A stretch of 64,000 nucleotides of DNA from NCBI RefSeq assembly GCF_000236705.1, contig NC_016599.1, positions 1,736,001 through 1,800,000 on the forward strand, read 5' to 3'. The translations under genes and the position numbers were made by a program. This DNA comes from Owenweeksia hongkongensis DSM 17368. GTDB lineage: Bacteria; Bacteroidota; Bacteroidia; Flavobacteriales; Schleiferiaceae. Shown here piece by piece: positions 35,464 to 44,780 of this stretch; the first letter of the stretch is position 1; each line of letters begins with the position of its first letter. The notes beneath the pieces are model-generated. The model made no database searches and was not told the DNA's origin. It saw only the letters and a program-made list of their open reading frames with translations.

Positions 35464-35546
35464 TCGAGTAAAATTTTCGAATGCCGAATTTTCAAATCCC
35501 TCATTTTCCCCAACTTGCTAATTCAAAATCTTCAATCTAAAAATTT
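35461..35546. repeat. Heptamer-period array ending at the IS3 insertion
   Basis: Starting with the TAA stop at 35461, the sequence can be divided into 7-bp units (for example GTAAAAT, TTTTCAA, CAAAATC, TTCAATC) up to the IS end. It shares the 16-mer ATTTTCCCCAACTTGC (35503-35518) with the array at 44334-44402. The IS element sits at its far end. Confidence 0.6.
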
Positions 35547-35663
35547 TGCCCCGTCCTAAAAAAGGTTGACTAGTTAAACTTCTAAATTACATTTATATGA
35601 AGCAGCCAACAGAATATTTTTTGTTGGCTGTTTTGTTTTCCACCTTTTGAGGGTTATTTGTCG

Positions 35664-36473
35664 CTACTTATGTGCCTGGTTGGGTGCAAGCATATCTATA
35701 GATAGGTGAGGCCGAAGTTGGTTGTACAAAGCAATGGACTGATCGACTTGTCTTTTCATTTGGGCGCTATGGGTAAATACTTTATCCAGGCCGAACTCGT
35801 CTTTCAAAATTACATTTACCCTTTCTGCCACTGCATTTTCATAAGGATCGGATTCTTCCGTCATGCTGATTCCAATTTTGTTATCCAGCAGTAGTTTCGT
35901 GTACATAGCGCTACTGTACTGGAGGCCCCGATCGGAATTATGGATCAACTTTTCCTGATACTCTCTTTGGTTCAAAGCCCTTTGTAGAGCTTTAATGGTG
36001 GTGGTAGCACGCATATTATCAGCAAGTTCATAGCCCACTATACGCTTAGAGTAGGCATCTGTAATTAGGTGTAGGTACTGATGTTCATCTTCAAGTTCTA
36101 GATAAGTTATATCGGCAACCCATACCTGTTCTGGTCTTACAATCTCCAGCTCTTTTATGATATTGGGATACTTACGCATCCAATGTTTGGAGTTGGTGGT
36201 CTTGTGATATTTTTTGCGCTTCCCTATCAACAAGCCATGGTTTCGTAAAAGGCTGAACAGGTAATCCCGTCCCACCTTTTTGCCTTTTGACGCTTCAGCG
36301 GTATTCAGCATATACTGAAGTTTACGAGCTCCACAACGGGGCAGTTGTTGACGGATCCGCTGCACGCTCTGTAAAACATTTTGATGTTGTGCAAAAGGGG
36401 TAGAACGCATTTTTCGCTTATAATACGCTTGCTTACTGTAACCAAACAGTCGACACAGTTCCATGGTGCTCAA
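35664..36473 (-). CDS. IS3-family transposase OrfB (DDE integrase domain)
   Basis: 269 residues from MSTMELCRLFGYSKQAYYKR. A HTH_21-like segment (about 45-100) precedes the rve integrase core with the catalytic triad: D in VWVADITYLE, D in HNSDRGLQYSS and E in ENAVAERVN, followed by the K/R-containing VILKDEF. All are intact. The functional enzyme is probably an OrfAB fusion made by -1 frameshifting at 36515-36521. The frame extends upstream of this start as KVWHQAVQEIKTHFPLS, which supports the fusion. Confidence 0.93.
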   Translation of the reverse strand: MSTMELCRLFGYSKQAYYKRKMRSTPFAQHQNVLQSVQRIRQQLPRCGARKLQYMLNTAEASKGKKVGRDYLFSLLRNHGLLIGKRKKYHKTTNSKHWMRKYPNIIKELEIVRPEQVWVADITYLELEDEHQYLHLITDAYSKRIVGYELADNMRATTTIKALQRALNQREYQEKLIHNSDRGLQYSSAMYTKLLLDNKIGISMTEESDPYENAVAERVNVILKDEFGLDKVFTHSAQMKRQVDQSIALYNQLRPHLSIDMLAPNQAHK

Positions 36474-36487
36474 GGGGAAATGGGTCT

Positions 36488-36895
36488 TTATTTCCTGGAC
36501 GGCTTGATGCCAGACTTTTTTGTAATACTGATATTTAGCTCTCGCTCAGCTATAGATATAAACTGTTTATAGGCTGACAACTCCGCATTTTTCTTGCGCA
36601 ACTCCGCCTCCAGCCCTTTCTCGCGTTTTCGAAGCTTTGCTTCCAGCTCTTTGATATACTGTTTGTCCTTGTCTTTCATCGGTCTTCCTATACTAAGGTA
36701 GTTTGCATGAGACAATTTACCATACTTCTTTAACCACCTGTCTATACAGGAGTTGCCTGCTATACCATACTTGCGCTTGAGACTGGCTTTGGTGTAAAGC
36801 CCGGATTCAAACTCCTGTACAACCTGCCGCTTGAACGCTTCGCTGTATACTGATGGGGATGACCTGAAATTCCCATTTCCTTTTCTTGTTGACAT
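36488..36895 (-). CDS. IS3-family OrfA (helix-turn-helix, DNA binding)
   Basis: 135 residues. Residues 17-60 are an HTH_Tnp_1 domain (VYSEAFKRQVVQEFESG, LKRKYGIAGNSCIDRWLKKYG). Residues 75-125 form a leucine-zipper-like coiled coil (KELEAKLRKREKGLEAELR) used for multimerisation. It ends just past the slippery sequence, as OrfA of IS3 elements does. It binds the terminal repeats and is joined to OrfB by frameshifting. Confidence 0.92.
   Translation of the reverse strand: MSTRKGNGNFRSSPSVYSEAFKRQVVQEFESGLYTKASLKRKYGIAGNSCIDRWLKKYGKLSHANYLSIGRPMKDKDKQYIKELEAKLRKREKGLEAELRKKNAELSAYKQFISIAERELNISITKKSGIKPSRK
36515..36521 (-). other. Programmed -1 frameshift site A AAA AAG
   Basis: Reading the minus strand, orfA codons ACA AAA AAG contain the slippery heptamer A-AAA-AAG. 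After a -1 slip the frame continues as K-V-W-H-Q-A-V-Q-E-I-K into orfB with no stop. Confidence 0.85.
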
Positions 36896-36940
36896 AAATA
36901 CTTATTTGGAGTCAACTTTTTCTAGGACGAGACACGGCAA

Positions 36941-36976
36941 TAAAAAGCCCGCTCCAAATTACTCCGGAGCGGGCTC
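36941..36976 (-). terminator. Terminator of the large T9SS gene
   Basis: A perfect 10-bp stem AGCCCGCTCC (36946-36955) / GGAGCGGGCT (36966-36975), followed on the minus strand by TTTTTATTG. The IS element ends 7 bp beyond it. Confidence 0.9.
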
Positions 36977-37010
36977 TACTATTTTAAATAGTATTTATTT
37001 ATCTAAAGGA

Positions 37011-40000
37011 TTACTCCTTCACCAAACGTCTTACGGTTTTTACTTGTTCCGTAGACACTTCTATCATATACACGCCTTTAGCCAAGCTAGAAATATCAAT
37101 TGACTCAGTCATCAACTTATCCTTCTTCTCTTTGCTTACAGCTAGCACTTGCTTGCCTGACATATCCAGTATACGTACAGACACTTCGCTATTCCCTTCC
37201 AGGTTAAGCTCCACATTCAGTACATCTGTTGCCGGATTTGGATACAGCTTAAGGTTTTGAGAAAGTACATTCTCACCTAAGCTTACATCGGCATAAGTAA
37301 TCTCCAAGGTATCGCTTCCACAAGCATTCGTCACCACCAAGGTTACGGTGTAGGAACCTCCGGTAGTATAGATATTGGATACTATCATTCCGGTATCTAA
37401 GCTTCCATCTCCAAAGTTCCAGGTGTACACATTACCGTTTCCGGTAGATGCGCTCGCATCAAAGTCATACATCAGACTTCCTGCTCCCGCTGGTACTCCG
37501 GTAAATGCTGCCACTGGTGCTCCTGTCGTTCCTGTATTAAAGGTAATCGGACCGGTAACAGCGCTCGTATCACCATCACAAACATTGGCCACATACACAT
37601 CATAAGATGTATTGGGCATGGTGCCTGTAATGTAGTGGGTGCTATCATTTAGTATCAATGTACCCATGGTAGGCATGGCTCCTGTTGGGCCATAGCCTAC
37701 TACAGTTGAGTCATTTGAACCATTCCAGGTGATTTCTATGCTATCGCAAGCAATCACATTGGCTGCTACATTCGTTACAGGGGTACAGGCTGATGGCATC
37801 GCATCATAAATACTGATGTCATCCAAACTATTATCTCCTGCACAGCAGCCATTGCTCACTACTCTAAATCTTGCACGGAAGTTTGTGGTTCCAATATAAG
37901 GTGCTAGATCTATCACCGTATCTAAGTACGCTGCTGATTGTGAGGTCTGAATACCTGATGAACTGGTATAGGCATGTACTCCGTTTATCCAGTTGGTACC
38001 GTCATACACATCTACATAAAAATCTCCCATCTGGGTTCCCATTCTATGCAGGTGGTACTCAAGCTCCGGAGCGTTCAGCTGTGAAATATCTACTACCGGA
38101 GAAATCAGCATCGATGAGTCTCCGCTTGTTCCATAAGAAACGTCCGCATTGAAAAACTGACCTCCTATGGCCGGATAAAGTGTATTATCTCCACTGGCTC
38201 CTGTAGAGGTTCCTGAGGTCGCTTGAACCACATTTCTCAAATCCCATCCAAAACCACTTGTGGCTGAAGTTTTCACCACAGTATTCTGAAGGGTCCAGCA
38301 GTTGTCTTCGCCTTCATAGAAACCGAGGGTATGATTCTCAAAGTCTTCGGATATCGGTGCCATTACGGTAACACATGGAGTGTTGAAACAATAAGGTCCT
38401 TCCCAGAAGCTGCTATCGGTAGCGCTACACATTTCTCGTACGTAGAAGCAATACTTAGAACTGCTCATCAACGTGGTCAAGGCTACGCTTGTACCGGTAA
38501 CGGTTTGCTTGGTCCCTGCTCCTGGAGAGGATAAGTTAACACCATACGATACTTCGAAGGTATTACCTGTACTTGCTGCATGGGGGCTCCAGCCAAGAGT
38601 TGCACTATTTACTGTTATACCACTTGCAGTAAGGCTATTTGGCCTCAAGCATGTTGGGATCACCTCATAGTTAAACTCATCAATGTAGTACGTTCTGAAC
38701 GTGGCATTATTTCCATGCATCAAAGCGATATAATTATCTGTACCATTATAGCCATTAGCTACAGTTATATCAGAAATATATTCTGTATAGGTATTGGTAA
38801 TAGCGATCGTATCTATTGGACTAAAGGTGTTACCCGCTGATGGATCACTAACGGTACCTACTATAATTGAGTTTGGTGACAAGGTAGTGGTCACCATTGC
38901 ATCAAATCGGATACGCTTATCGCCTGCAGTTAGATCTATAAACTGAGGGCTTATACCCATCGTAGTATCCTGATTGTAGTTGTAAAAACGCACATGGTTA
39001 GGACTAGTTTGGGGCGTACCCGGACTATACACCTCAAACACTGCAAAGTTTCCTGTTCCTCCTACAAAGTATGGAGTCCAGCATTCCGGAGTCTCTGTAG
39101 TGGTCATGTTATCAAAGCCTGTGTAATAAGATGCTGTAAATGGACTACAGTCGGTACAGAACACATAAGGGCCTGTCCACTGACTAGTATCACCAGGGGT
39201 ACATACTGAGCGTACTACAAATTCATAGCACGTATTGCTACTTAATGTATCTACAGTAAGACTATCACCTGTGGTAGCTACCTTAGACCCACCTATTGTG
39301 GCTGTACCCTGATAAAATCCTTGAGGGCCATACCATACTTCATAAGACTGAGCTGATGGAGCCTGTACCCAATCAAACATTGCTGAAGTATCTGTTACTC
39401 CTACTGCATTCAAGCCTATTAGCTTAGGACATGACGGTGCATCCTCCACATAAAAGTCATTGATGAATAGATCTGGACCAAAGTCAGTGATGGCACGCAT
39501 TTCAACAATCACATCATTTCCAGTGTATACCAATGGATTAAGCAACACCTCTTCTGTAATAAAAGTACCAGGGGTATTACTATTTCCTGCGCTAGGGTCA
39601 TTAAAATTATTTGGTCCCTTCAGAGACAAAATGGTATCCCATACACCAGATCCAACTACTGAAGCGCGTACCATTAGCTCATCATCCGGGTAGCTTGTGC
39701 TATATAAGTGTGACCAATCAAACCTTACTTGCGCATCTTGAGTAATGCTAATCGGAGGTGATGTAAGCACTGCCTGACCTGAGGATTGACCCCAAAAGTT
39801 AGCTTCGGCATAATTATCAGTAGTACCCGTTACAAATAAGTTCCAGAACCACTGTCCGCCAACTGAATCCCAACATGTTGGGGTAACCGCATCAAAACTC
39901 TCATAATAAGGCATTGACTGAGCTACGCACGGTGTGCAAAATTGATAAGGCCCTATCCAAGGACTAAACCCATTGGAAGCACAGCTGTCCCTAATATAGA

Positions 40001-43000
40001 ATTCATAGCATGTTTGAGCAGAAAGACCTGTTATCATGGTAGTATCTACATTGCCTGCTACTGAGTCTGTAGAAATGAAACTAGTGGTTCCTGGTGTAAA
40101 ACCTACTGGACCTACTTCCCAATGGGTTTCATTACCATCACTACCTGATCCCCAATAAATATTAGCTGTGGTAGTTGAAGCTCCCGCAAGGCCTAAGGTA
40201 TTTACCAATGGTGGGTTACAGGCTGGAATTTGCTCATACACAAAATCATCAATATAGATTAATGTAAAAGTACCTCCATTGCCATGGCGGAAAGCTACAT
40301 ACTGATCTGTGCCATTATAGCCGCTTGCCGCATCAAAAGCCACAACAAATAGGGAATAGGTAGCTGTAAGGCTTAACGTGTCAATTGGGTTAAATGATGT
40401 CATATCCATAGGGTCACCCATGGATCCTACAACAATAGTATTTGTCCCAAAAGAGGCCTTAGCATTAAACTGTATGCGCTTATCCGAGGCTACCATATCG
40501 CTAAACCTAGGACTAATAAATAGCGTGGTGTCATTAGGACCTGCAGGGTTTCCATTATAAAAATAGATATGATTAGGAGCACTGTTGGGGGTGCCAAAAG
40601 TATAGGTATAAGCCTGTCCAACAGTGGTTCTACCACCCGTTTGGGCCAAATTCCAGCAATATGGGGTTATGTTTGATGGATAATTATCAAAGTTGTCCGA
40701 ATAAGGTGCTGTATAAGGTGAGCATGCCGTTCTAACCAAAATTGGCCCTATCCATATACTGGTTCCATTAGGGCCGCAGTCTGTACGAACGTATACTTCA
40801 TAGTCCGTATTGGATTGTAAGCCGTGAATGGTATCAGGATTAGTAGTGGTTGACTGTGTACCTGCTCCTGGTGAAGCCTGAGTAAATCCGGGAGGTCCCC
40901 ATTGTAAATCCCAAGTGCTTCCCGTTGGGTCATTCCAACTCATTACTACTGATGAATCTGAACGACCCGTCATAGCAAAACCTGTTGGCCATGGGCATGT
41001 TGGGGCCTCATCTACTACTACACTATCTATCGCTGCATCTCCACAACATCCGTTACCCGTTTGCTTAAACTGGATCATTACAGTATCTCCGGTGTAATTG
41101 GCCAAATTCACAAACTCCAATGACCAAGGGTCACTGCTTGAAGTTTGGATATCTCCCGTTACAGAATACTCACTTGTCCAGGTTGTTCCAAAGTCGTTAG
41201 ATACCAAAACTTCCATATCGGCAATCGTAGCACCACTATATCTGTGCTGAAAAAAGTAAAGTCCTGGTGTTGTCAATCCACTCACATCAATTGGTGGCGT
41301 GGTAAGGAAAGCTTCATCATTTGCAGAACTACCTGATGCTTCTGCATACATAAAGTTTCCTCCGGTAAGATCCTGCAATGGACCATTACCACTGGTAGGA
41401 CCTGTTCCTCTTGGTATCCACTTAAAGGGCTCTGCTCCTTGACTTACATCTGGTAAGGATGACCAGCATGGGTCTATAGTATTATTTGTATTACTTCCGC
41501 TGGCAAACCAGCTTGAAGTGCTATCAAAATTTTCATTGAAAGGGGCTGTAGCAACAACACAAGGGGTTCTAAAACTTATTGGACCCGTGGTGTCGCTGTA
41601 TACACTTCCTGTGGGGCAAGCTGATACTATATAAGCTTCATAAGCTGTATTCGCTGACAAGCCCGTAATAGTTAAAGCCCCGGTTGTAGCGGGATTAGTA
41701 GTACCTCCTGTTAGTGGATTAAAACCTGCGGTGCCATAAGTAACTCTAAAATTAGAAGCTCCTACAGTATTCCAGGTCAGATCGGCACTGGTAGCCTGAA
41801 TATTACCAGCAGCAAAATTATTTGGCTGAATCAAGCCTGTCTGAAGAACTTTGTTAATGGTATCATTACCATTAACAGTATCTGTTTGGCCATTAGGTGA
41901 ATCCGTCCAAACTACAAAGTTATAAGGCGTAGCAGATGCAAAAGCGTAACTACCTAATATTATTTGAGCTGAAACAGAACCCGAACCTCCTGTGGTATCC
42001 AACGTGCCTGTGAAAGAATATGGAGTTTGAGCCACACCATTCACACTCCAGTTTACGGTAGCAGATGTCACTTGATTAACACCATAGTTTTGAATCGTTA
42101 CAAGAACATTACTTGTGCCAGCACAAAAGTTAGTTGGCGCATCTATTGAAGTCACACCAACATCATTAGCAGACCCCGTACTTAATGGTGAAATCACGAC
42201 CATACCATCACCAGTTTGAAATCCTGATACAGTTACTGGATTGTTTCCAGAACTATAGGAACCACCACCACCACCGCGGTGAGTTGTAGCTACTGTATTG
42301 GTTTGACCACCAGCACCACCAGAGTAGCCACCGCCACCTCCGGATCCACGCCAGCCTGAAGATATGGCGCCACCGCCACCTCCGAAACCACCGGCATAAG
42401 GCGTACTACAATTAACTGATAGTCCACCAACTCCTCCGTTCAAAAAGCTCAAACCAGACTCTGCCCCACCTGTACCACAGGTTCCTGTCATATCTCCATC
42501 GGTGAGAAAACCTCCACCGGCACCACCACGGTTATTACCATTTGGCACAGCTATTCCACCGCCATTTCCATTCATTCCGCCAGTACCGCCACCATTGGCA
42601 CCAACTCCATCTTTACCAGCAGTACCAGCACTACCGTCACTGTCAGCGTGGGCTGTTCCTGGGTTTCCACCACCACCACCAGCTATCACTAGTGGTGTTA
42701 CTTTTTTTCCCGTTGATGTAATTGTTGTTGAAGTAGGATCTTTGATAGTTACGAAAGAACCTCCTCCTCCTGAGGCAGATCCATCCATCCCATCAATACC
42801 TTCTTGACCAACTATAATAAAAAGGGTATCCCCTCCTAATAGCGAAAACTCGCCTGTCACAGAAGCTCCCTTTCCTCCAGAAACTCCTCCTCCTTGAGCT
42901 CCTAAAGCTTGAATACTATAGTATCCGCTTTGGGGCACTACCCAATACTGAACACCTGCATTGGAGGTAACTTGCCCTGCCAACGATGTTCCTGTATAAG

Positions 43001-43130
43001 CTGTTGTGATATCGGATTGACTAGGACCAAACTGCCCTGTAGCCCCTCCCGTGCCAAATGTGTATGCCTGTTGGGCATAACCCGTAATCCAGCATGATAT
43101 TATGCTGAATAATAGTAATATTCTTTTCAT
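37011..43130 (-). CDS. Very large modular surface protein with T9SS type A sorting domain
   Basis: 2039 residues. Signal peptide 1-19 (LLLFSIISCWITGYAQQ). Residues 55-320 are a glycine-rich domain with repeated GGGGG blocks. Residues 325-435 resemble a CARDB fold. Then six fibronectin-III-like units (each with a strand such as YEVYVRTDCG and ending GP...F.TPC) alternate with five jelly-roll, MAM-like units (SMPYYESFDAVTPTCW; SGLTTPGLYFFQHRYS). A PKD domain follows (YTWNFGDGSLD). The last 80 residues are the sorting domain (NLKLYPNPATDVLNVEL...GVYMIEV...VRRLVKE). It is exported through Sec and T9SS and attached to the surface. Likely an adhesin or polymer-binding protein; the ligand is unknown. 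Confidence 0.92.
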   Translation of the reverse strand: MKRILLLFSIISCWITGYAQQAYTFGTGGATGQFGPSQSDITTAYTGTSLAGQVTSNAGVQYWVVPQSGYYSIQALGAQGGGVSGGKGASVTGEFSLLGGDTLFIIVGQEGIDGMDGSASGGGGSFVTIKDPTSTTITSTGKKVTPLVIAGGGGGNPGTAHADSDGSAGTAGKDGVGANGGGTGGMNGNGGGIAVPNGNNRGGAGGGFLTDGDMTGTCGTGGAESGLSFLNGGVGGLSVNCSTPYAGGFGGGGGAISSGWRGSGGGGGYSGGAGGQTNTVATTHRGGGGGSYSSGNNPVTVSGFQTGDGMVVISPLSTGSANDVGVTSIDAPTNFCAGTSNVLVTIQNYGVNQVTSATVNWSVNGVAQTPYSFTGTLDTTGGSGSVSAQIILGSYAFASATPYNFVVWTDSPNGQTDTVNGNDTINKVLQTGLIQPNNFAAGNIQATSADLTWNTVGASNFRVTYGTAGFNPLTGGTTNPATTGALTITGLSANTAYEAYIVSACPTGSVYSDTTGPISFRTPCVVATAPFNENFDSTSSWFASGSNTNNTIDPCWSSLPDVSQGAEPFKWIPRGTGPTSGNGPLQDLTGGNFMYAEASGSSANDEAFLTTPPIDVSGLTTPGLYFFQHRYSGATIADMEVLVSNDFGTTWTSEYSVTGDIQTSSSDPWSLEFVNLANYTGDTVMIQFKQTGNGCCGDAAIDSVVVDEAPTCPWPTGFAMTGRSDSSVVMSWNDPTGSTWDLQWGPPGFTQASPGAGTQSTTTNPDTIHGLQSNTDYEVYVRTDCGPNGTSIWIGPILVRTACSPYTAPYSDNFDNYPSNITPYCWNLAQTGGRTTVGQAYTYTFGTPNSAPNHIYFYNGNPAGPNDTTLFISPRFSDMVASDKRIQFNAKASFGTNTIVVGSMGDPMDMTSFNPIDTLSLTATYSLFVVAFDAASGYNGTDQYVAFRHGNGGTFTLIYIDDFVYEQIPACNPPLVNTLGLAGASTTTANIYWGSGSDGNETHWEVGPVGFTPGTTSFISTDSVAGNVDTTMITGLSAQTCYEFYIRDSCASNGFSPWIGPYQFCTPCVAQSMPYYESFDAVTPTCWDSVGGQWFWNLFVTGTTDNYAEANFWGQSSGQAVLTSPPISITQDAQVRFDWSHLYSTSYPDDELMVRASVVGSGVWDTILSLKGPNNFNDPSAGNSNTPGTFITEEVLLNPLVYTGNDVIVEMRAITDFGPDLFINDFYVEDAPSCPKLIGLNAVGVTDTSAMFDWVQAPSAQSYEVWYGPQGFYQGTATIGGSKVATTGDSLTVDTLSSNTCYEFVVRSVCTPGDTSQWTGPYVFCTDCSPFTASYYTGFDNMTTTETPECWTPYFVGGTGNFAVFEVYSPGTPQTSPNHVRFYNYNQDTTMGISPQFIDLTAGDKRIRFDAMVTTTLSPNSIIVGTVSDPSAGNTFSPIDTIAITNTYTEYISDITVANGYNGTDNYIALMHGNNATFRTYYIDEFNYEVIPTCLRPNSLTASGITVNSATLGWSPHAASTGNTFEVSYGVNLSSPGAGTKQTVTGTSVALTTLMSSSKYCFYVREMCSATDSSFWEGPYCFNTPCVTVMAPISEDFENHTLGFYEGEDNCWTLQNTVVKTSATSGFGWDLRNVVQATSGTSTGASGDNTLYPAIGGQFFNADVSYGTSGDSSMLISPVVDISQLNAPELEYHLHRMGTQMGDFYVDVYDGTNWINGVHAYTSSSGIQTSQSAAYLDTVIDLAPYIGTTNFRARFRVVSNGCCAGDNSLDDISIYDAMPSACTPVTNVAANVIACDSIEITWNGSNDSTVVGYGPTGAMPTMGTLILNDSTHYITGTMPNTSYDVYVANVCDGDTSAVTGPITFNTGTTGAPVAAFTGVPAGAGSLMYDFDASASTGNGNVYTWNFGDGSLDTGMIVSNIYTTGGSYTVTLVVTNACGSDTLEITYADVSLGENVLSQNLKLYPNPATDVLNVELNLEGNSEVSVRILDMSGKQVLAVSKEKKDKLMTESIDISSLAKGVYMIEVSTEQVKTVRRLVKE

Positions 43131-43600
43131 AAATAAGGATTAAAATAATTAGAAATAGTACCACAATTATAGCAATTCTAAAACCCAATGCCAAAACACC
43201 TTCCTCATAACCAAGATTTTACAGTAGGATTTTTCCTTCCCTACTCTACCGACATTACTAAGTATTAACCCTTTAAAGGTACAGTATGAATTTTTGCTTT
43301 TAAAACACAATTATTTTACAGAAATGGAGCTTGACAACCCTACACATTTATCTTGTAAAAGTTTTCTTACTCCACTTTAACGTAAATTGATGAATCATTG
43401 CAATTGTTTCACTATCTATTTTTTCAATTGAGAATATCTGAACACAAAATGCTCTACTACTTTATATTACTTTCCTGGTAAACCTATTTTACTTAAGGCA
43501 TATTGAGACTTAAATATATTTTATAAACCTCCATGAGCGTACTCTGATTTGCACAAGGAAAAGTCATAGGCATACTTTTCTGTTAGCAATTCTTTTTTAC
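43131..43600. other. Long AT-rich intergenic region upstream of the large T9SS gene
   Basis: About 470 bp with no credible gene, RNA or clear repeat. It must hold the promoter of the 2039-aa gene, but I could not find a convincing TTG/TAnnTTTG pair at the proper distance. No heptamer period is visible here, unlike many other gaps. Confidence 0.5.
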
Positions 43601-43640
43601 AAAAAAACCCCGACTCATCTATTCACACAAGTCAGGGTCT
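43601..43640 (-). terminator. Terminator of the lipoprotein gene
   Basis: ACCCCGACT (from 43607) pairs with AGTCAGGGT (43630-43638) with one mismatch. On the minus strand it is followed by TTTTTTT. It is 25 bp past the stop codon. Confidence 0.8.
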
Positions 43641-43664
43641 TAAAATTATTGTGCTTCTTAAAAC

Positions 43665-44240
43665 CTACGGCACCCAAGTAATTGTATCGGTAAAGCCTTC
43701 CACCGTTTCGCCATTAGATTTATAATAGGTAAGATGGAAAACATGTTTTAGGTCTTCGGTGGGGAAGGTTCTTATTTGGAAAGCCATTCCAGCATGTTGT
43801 AAAATTGGTATTTCCGATACTTCTGACAATAACACCGTATCATCGAGAGCCTTATCCCACCATTGTTCCAAGTAAACAAATTCATTTAGAGAACTTCCGG
43901 CAAAATGATCCACATCCCAATTTGCGGAACTAATAACTCTTACTGAATCAATACCATATTTAAATCCTCTGTGGCCATCCTGAGGACATTCTTCCCTAGC
44001 CCAAGCGCTAGATATCAAATTTAATCCCGTGTTATTTGAAACCATGTAGATAATCTCAGCTGGATACACTACGAAATTAAACTCCTCCCCAATGGGAATC
44101 TCGTTATTCCAACTCCCCCAATAGTTAATTTGTAGTTCTTTGAAGTCAGAATAAGGAAGTGGATCTCCTTTACACTTAAAGCAGGCATCCACCACTAAGA
44201 GAACAGCAAGTAGTTTTAAAGTAAAAAGTAGGCGTTTCAT
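43665..44240 (-). CDS. Lipoprotein of unknown function
   Basis: 191 residues. The N-terminus LLFTLKLLAVLLVVDACF is a lipoprotein-type signal with Cys near residue 20, and a second CKC follows. The mature part is beta-rich, with several Trp and Tyr residues, and ends in an FTDTITWVP strand. I do not recognise a family. It is a single gene with its own terminator, divergent from the small gene at 44403. Confidence 0.72.
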   Translation of the reverse strand: MKRLLFTLKLLAVLLVVDACFKCKGDPLPYSDFKELQINYWGSWNNEIPIGEEFNFVVYPAEIIYMVSNNTGLNLISSAWAREECPQDGHRGFKYGIDSVRVISSANWDVDHFAGSSLNEFVYLEQWWDKALDDTVLLSEVSEIPILQHAGMAFQIRTFPTEDLKHVFHLTYYKSNGETVEGFTDTITWVP

Positions 44241-44333
44241 TGTTTATGCAGTTTAGTTATGCGGGTAGCAATTCTACCACAAATAATCAAACGATAAACT
44301 TTAACCACAGGTTGGCATAACGCGAATAACTTT

Positions 44334-44402
44334 TCAAATCTTTAGATCTTCAAATCCTGAATTTTCCCCAACTTGCCTCAAACAATTTGAAAGCGCTTTT
44401 AC
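44334..44402. repeat. Weak heptamer-period stretch before the 125-aa gene
   Basis: Units such as TTTTCAA, ATCTTTA, GATCTTC and GAATTTT are spaced by 7 bp. It contains the 16-mer ATTTTCCCCAACTTGC (44361-44376), also present in the array at 35461-35546. The period is less clear than in the other arrays. Confidence 0.45.
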
Positions 44403-44780
44403 ATGGACTCTCTAAAAATATTGATCCATTCCCTTGAAGGAACTGAAATTAACAATATTCACATTGACATCAATCGAAATCTGATTCAGATTAGCACCCA
44501 AAGTTCTGAACATGAAAGCCACTCAATTACATTTGATAGTATTCTTCGATTAAATTATTTGCCTGACTTCACAGACCCTGGTACTTTGTTAATTATCGAT
44601 ATTGAATATGATTTCGATATAGTCGAGAATCTCGCAAAAAAACACCTAACACTTTGGCCGGAAGGCTCTCCTGCGTTGGCTAAATTTAATTTTGAGCAAG
44701 CACATAGAATACGAATGTTATCTGCCGATTTCGAACTAGAAGTGTATTGTCTAAACATAATCGAAAACACCCATGATTGA
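44403..44780 (+). CDS. Protein of unknown function, 125 residues
   Basis: Acidic protein without signal peptide or membrane helix, starting [20 protein letters not shown]. It has alternating strands ([30 protein letters not shown]) and a C-terminal helix-strand ([18 protein letters not shown]). I do not recognise the family. Its last 8 bp overlap the start of the threonine aldolase gene, so it is likely cotranslated with it. Confidence 0.65.
   Translation: MDSLKILIHSLEGTEINNIHIDINRNLIQISTQSSEHESHSITFDSILRLNYLPDFTDPGTLLIIDIEYDFDIVENLAKKHLTLWPEGSPALAKFNFEQAHRIRMLSADFELEVYCLNIIENTHD

Larger units (their letters stand above)
35547..36934 (-). mobile_element. IS3-family insertion sequence, complete
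   Basis: 1388 bp with imperfect terminal inverted repeats beginning TG and ending CA: left TGCCCCGTCCTAAAAAAGGT (35547 on) and right, reverse-complemented, TGTCTCGTCCTAGAAAAAGT (36934 back); 21 of the first 25 positions match. It holds orfA and orfB in two frames with a -1 slippery site. No target-site duplication is visible at the ends (TTT versus CGG). It lies between a secreted-protein gene and the terminator of the large T9SS gene, both intact, so it disrupts nothing. Confidence 0.9.

Noticed and set aside
36488-36895. IS orfA as an independent HTH regulator or a degraded pseudogene
   Set aside because: Terminal repeats, the slippery site and the intact DDE motifs in orfB show a complete IS3 element.
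42502-42807. Proline-rich open frame on the plus strand
   Set aside because: It is the complement of the glycine-rich repeats of the T9SS protein, whose GGT/GGN codons read as proline codons in reverse.
43131-43600. Hidden small gene or RNA in the 470-bp gap
   Set aside because: All frames are short, with frequent stops and no ribosome-binding sites. I saw no conserved RNA motif or stable stem beyond the terminator.
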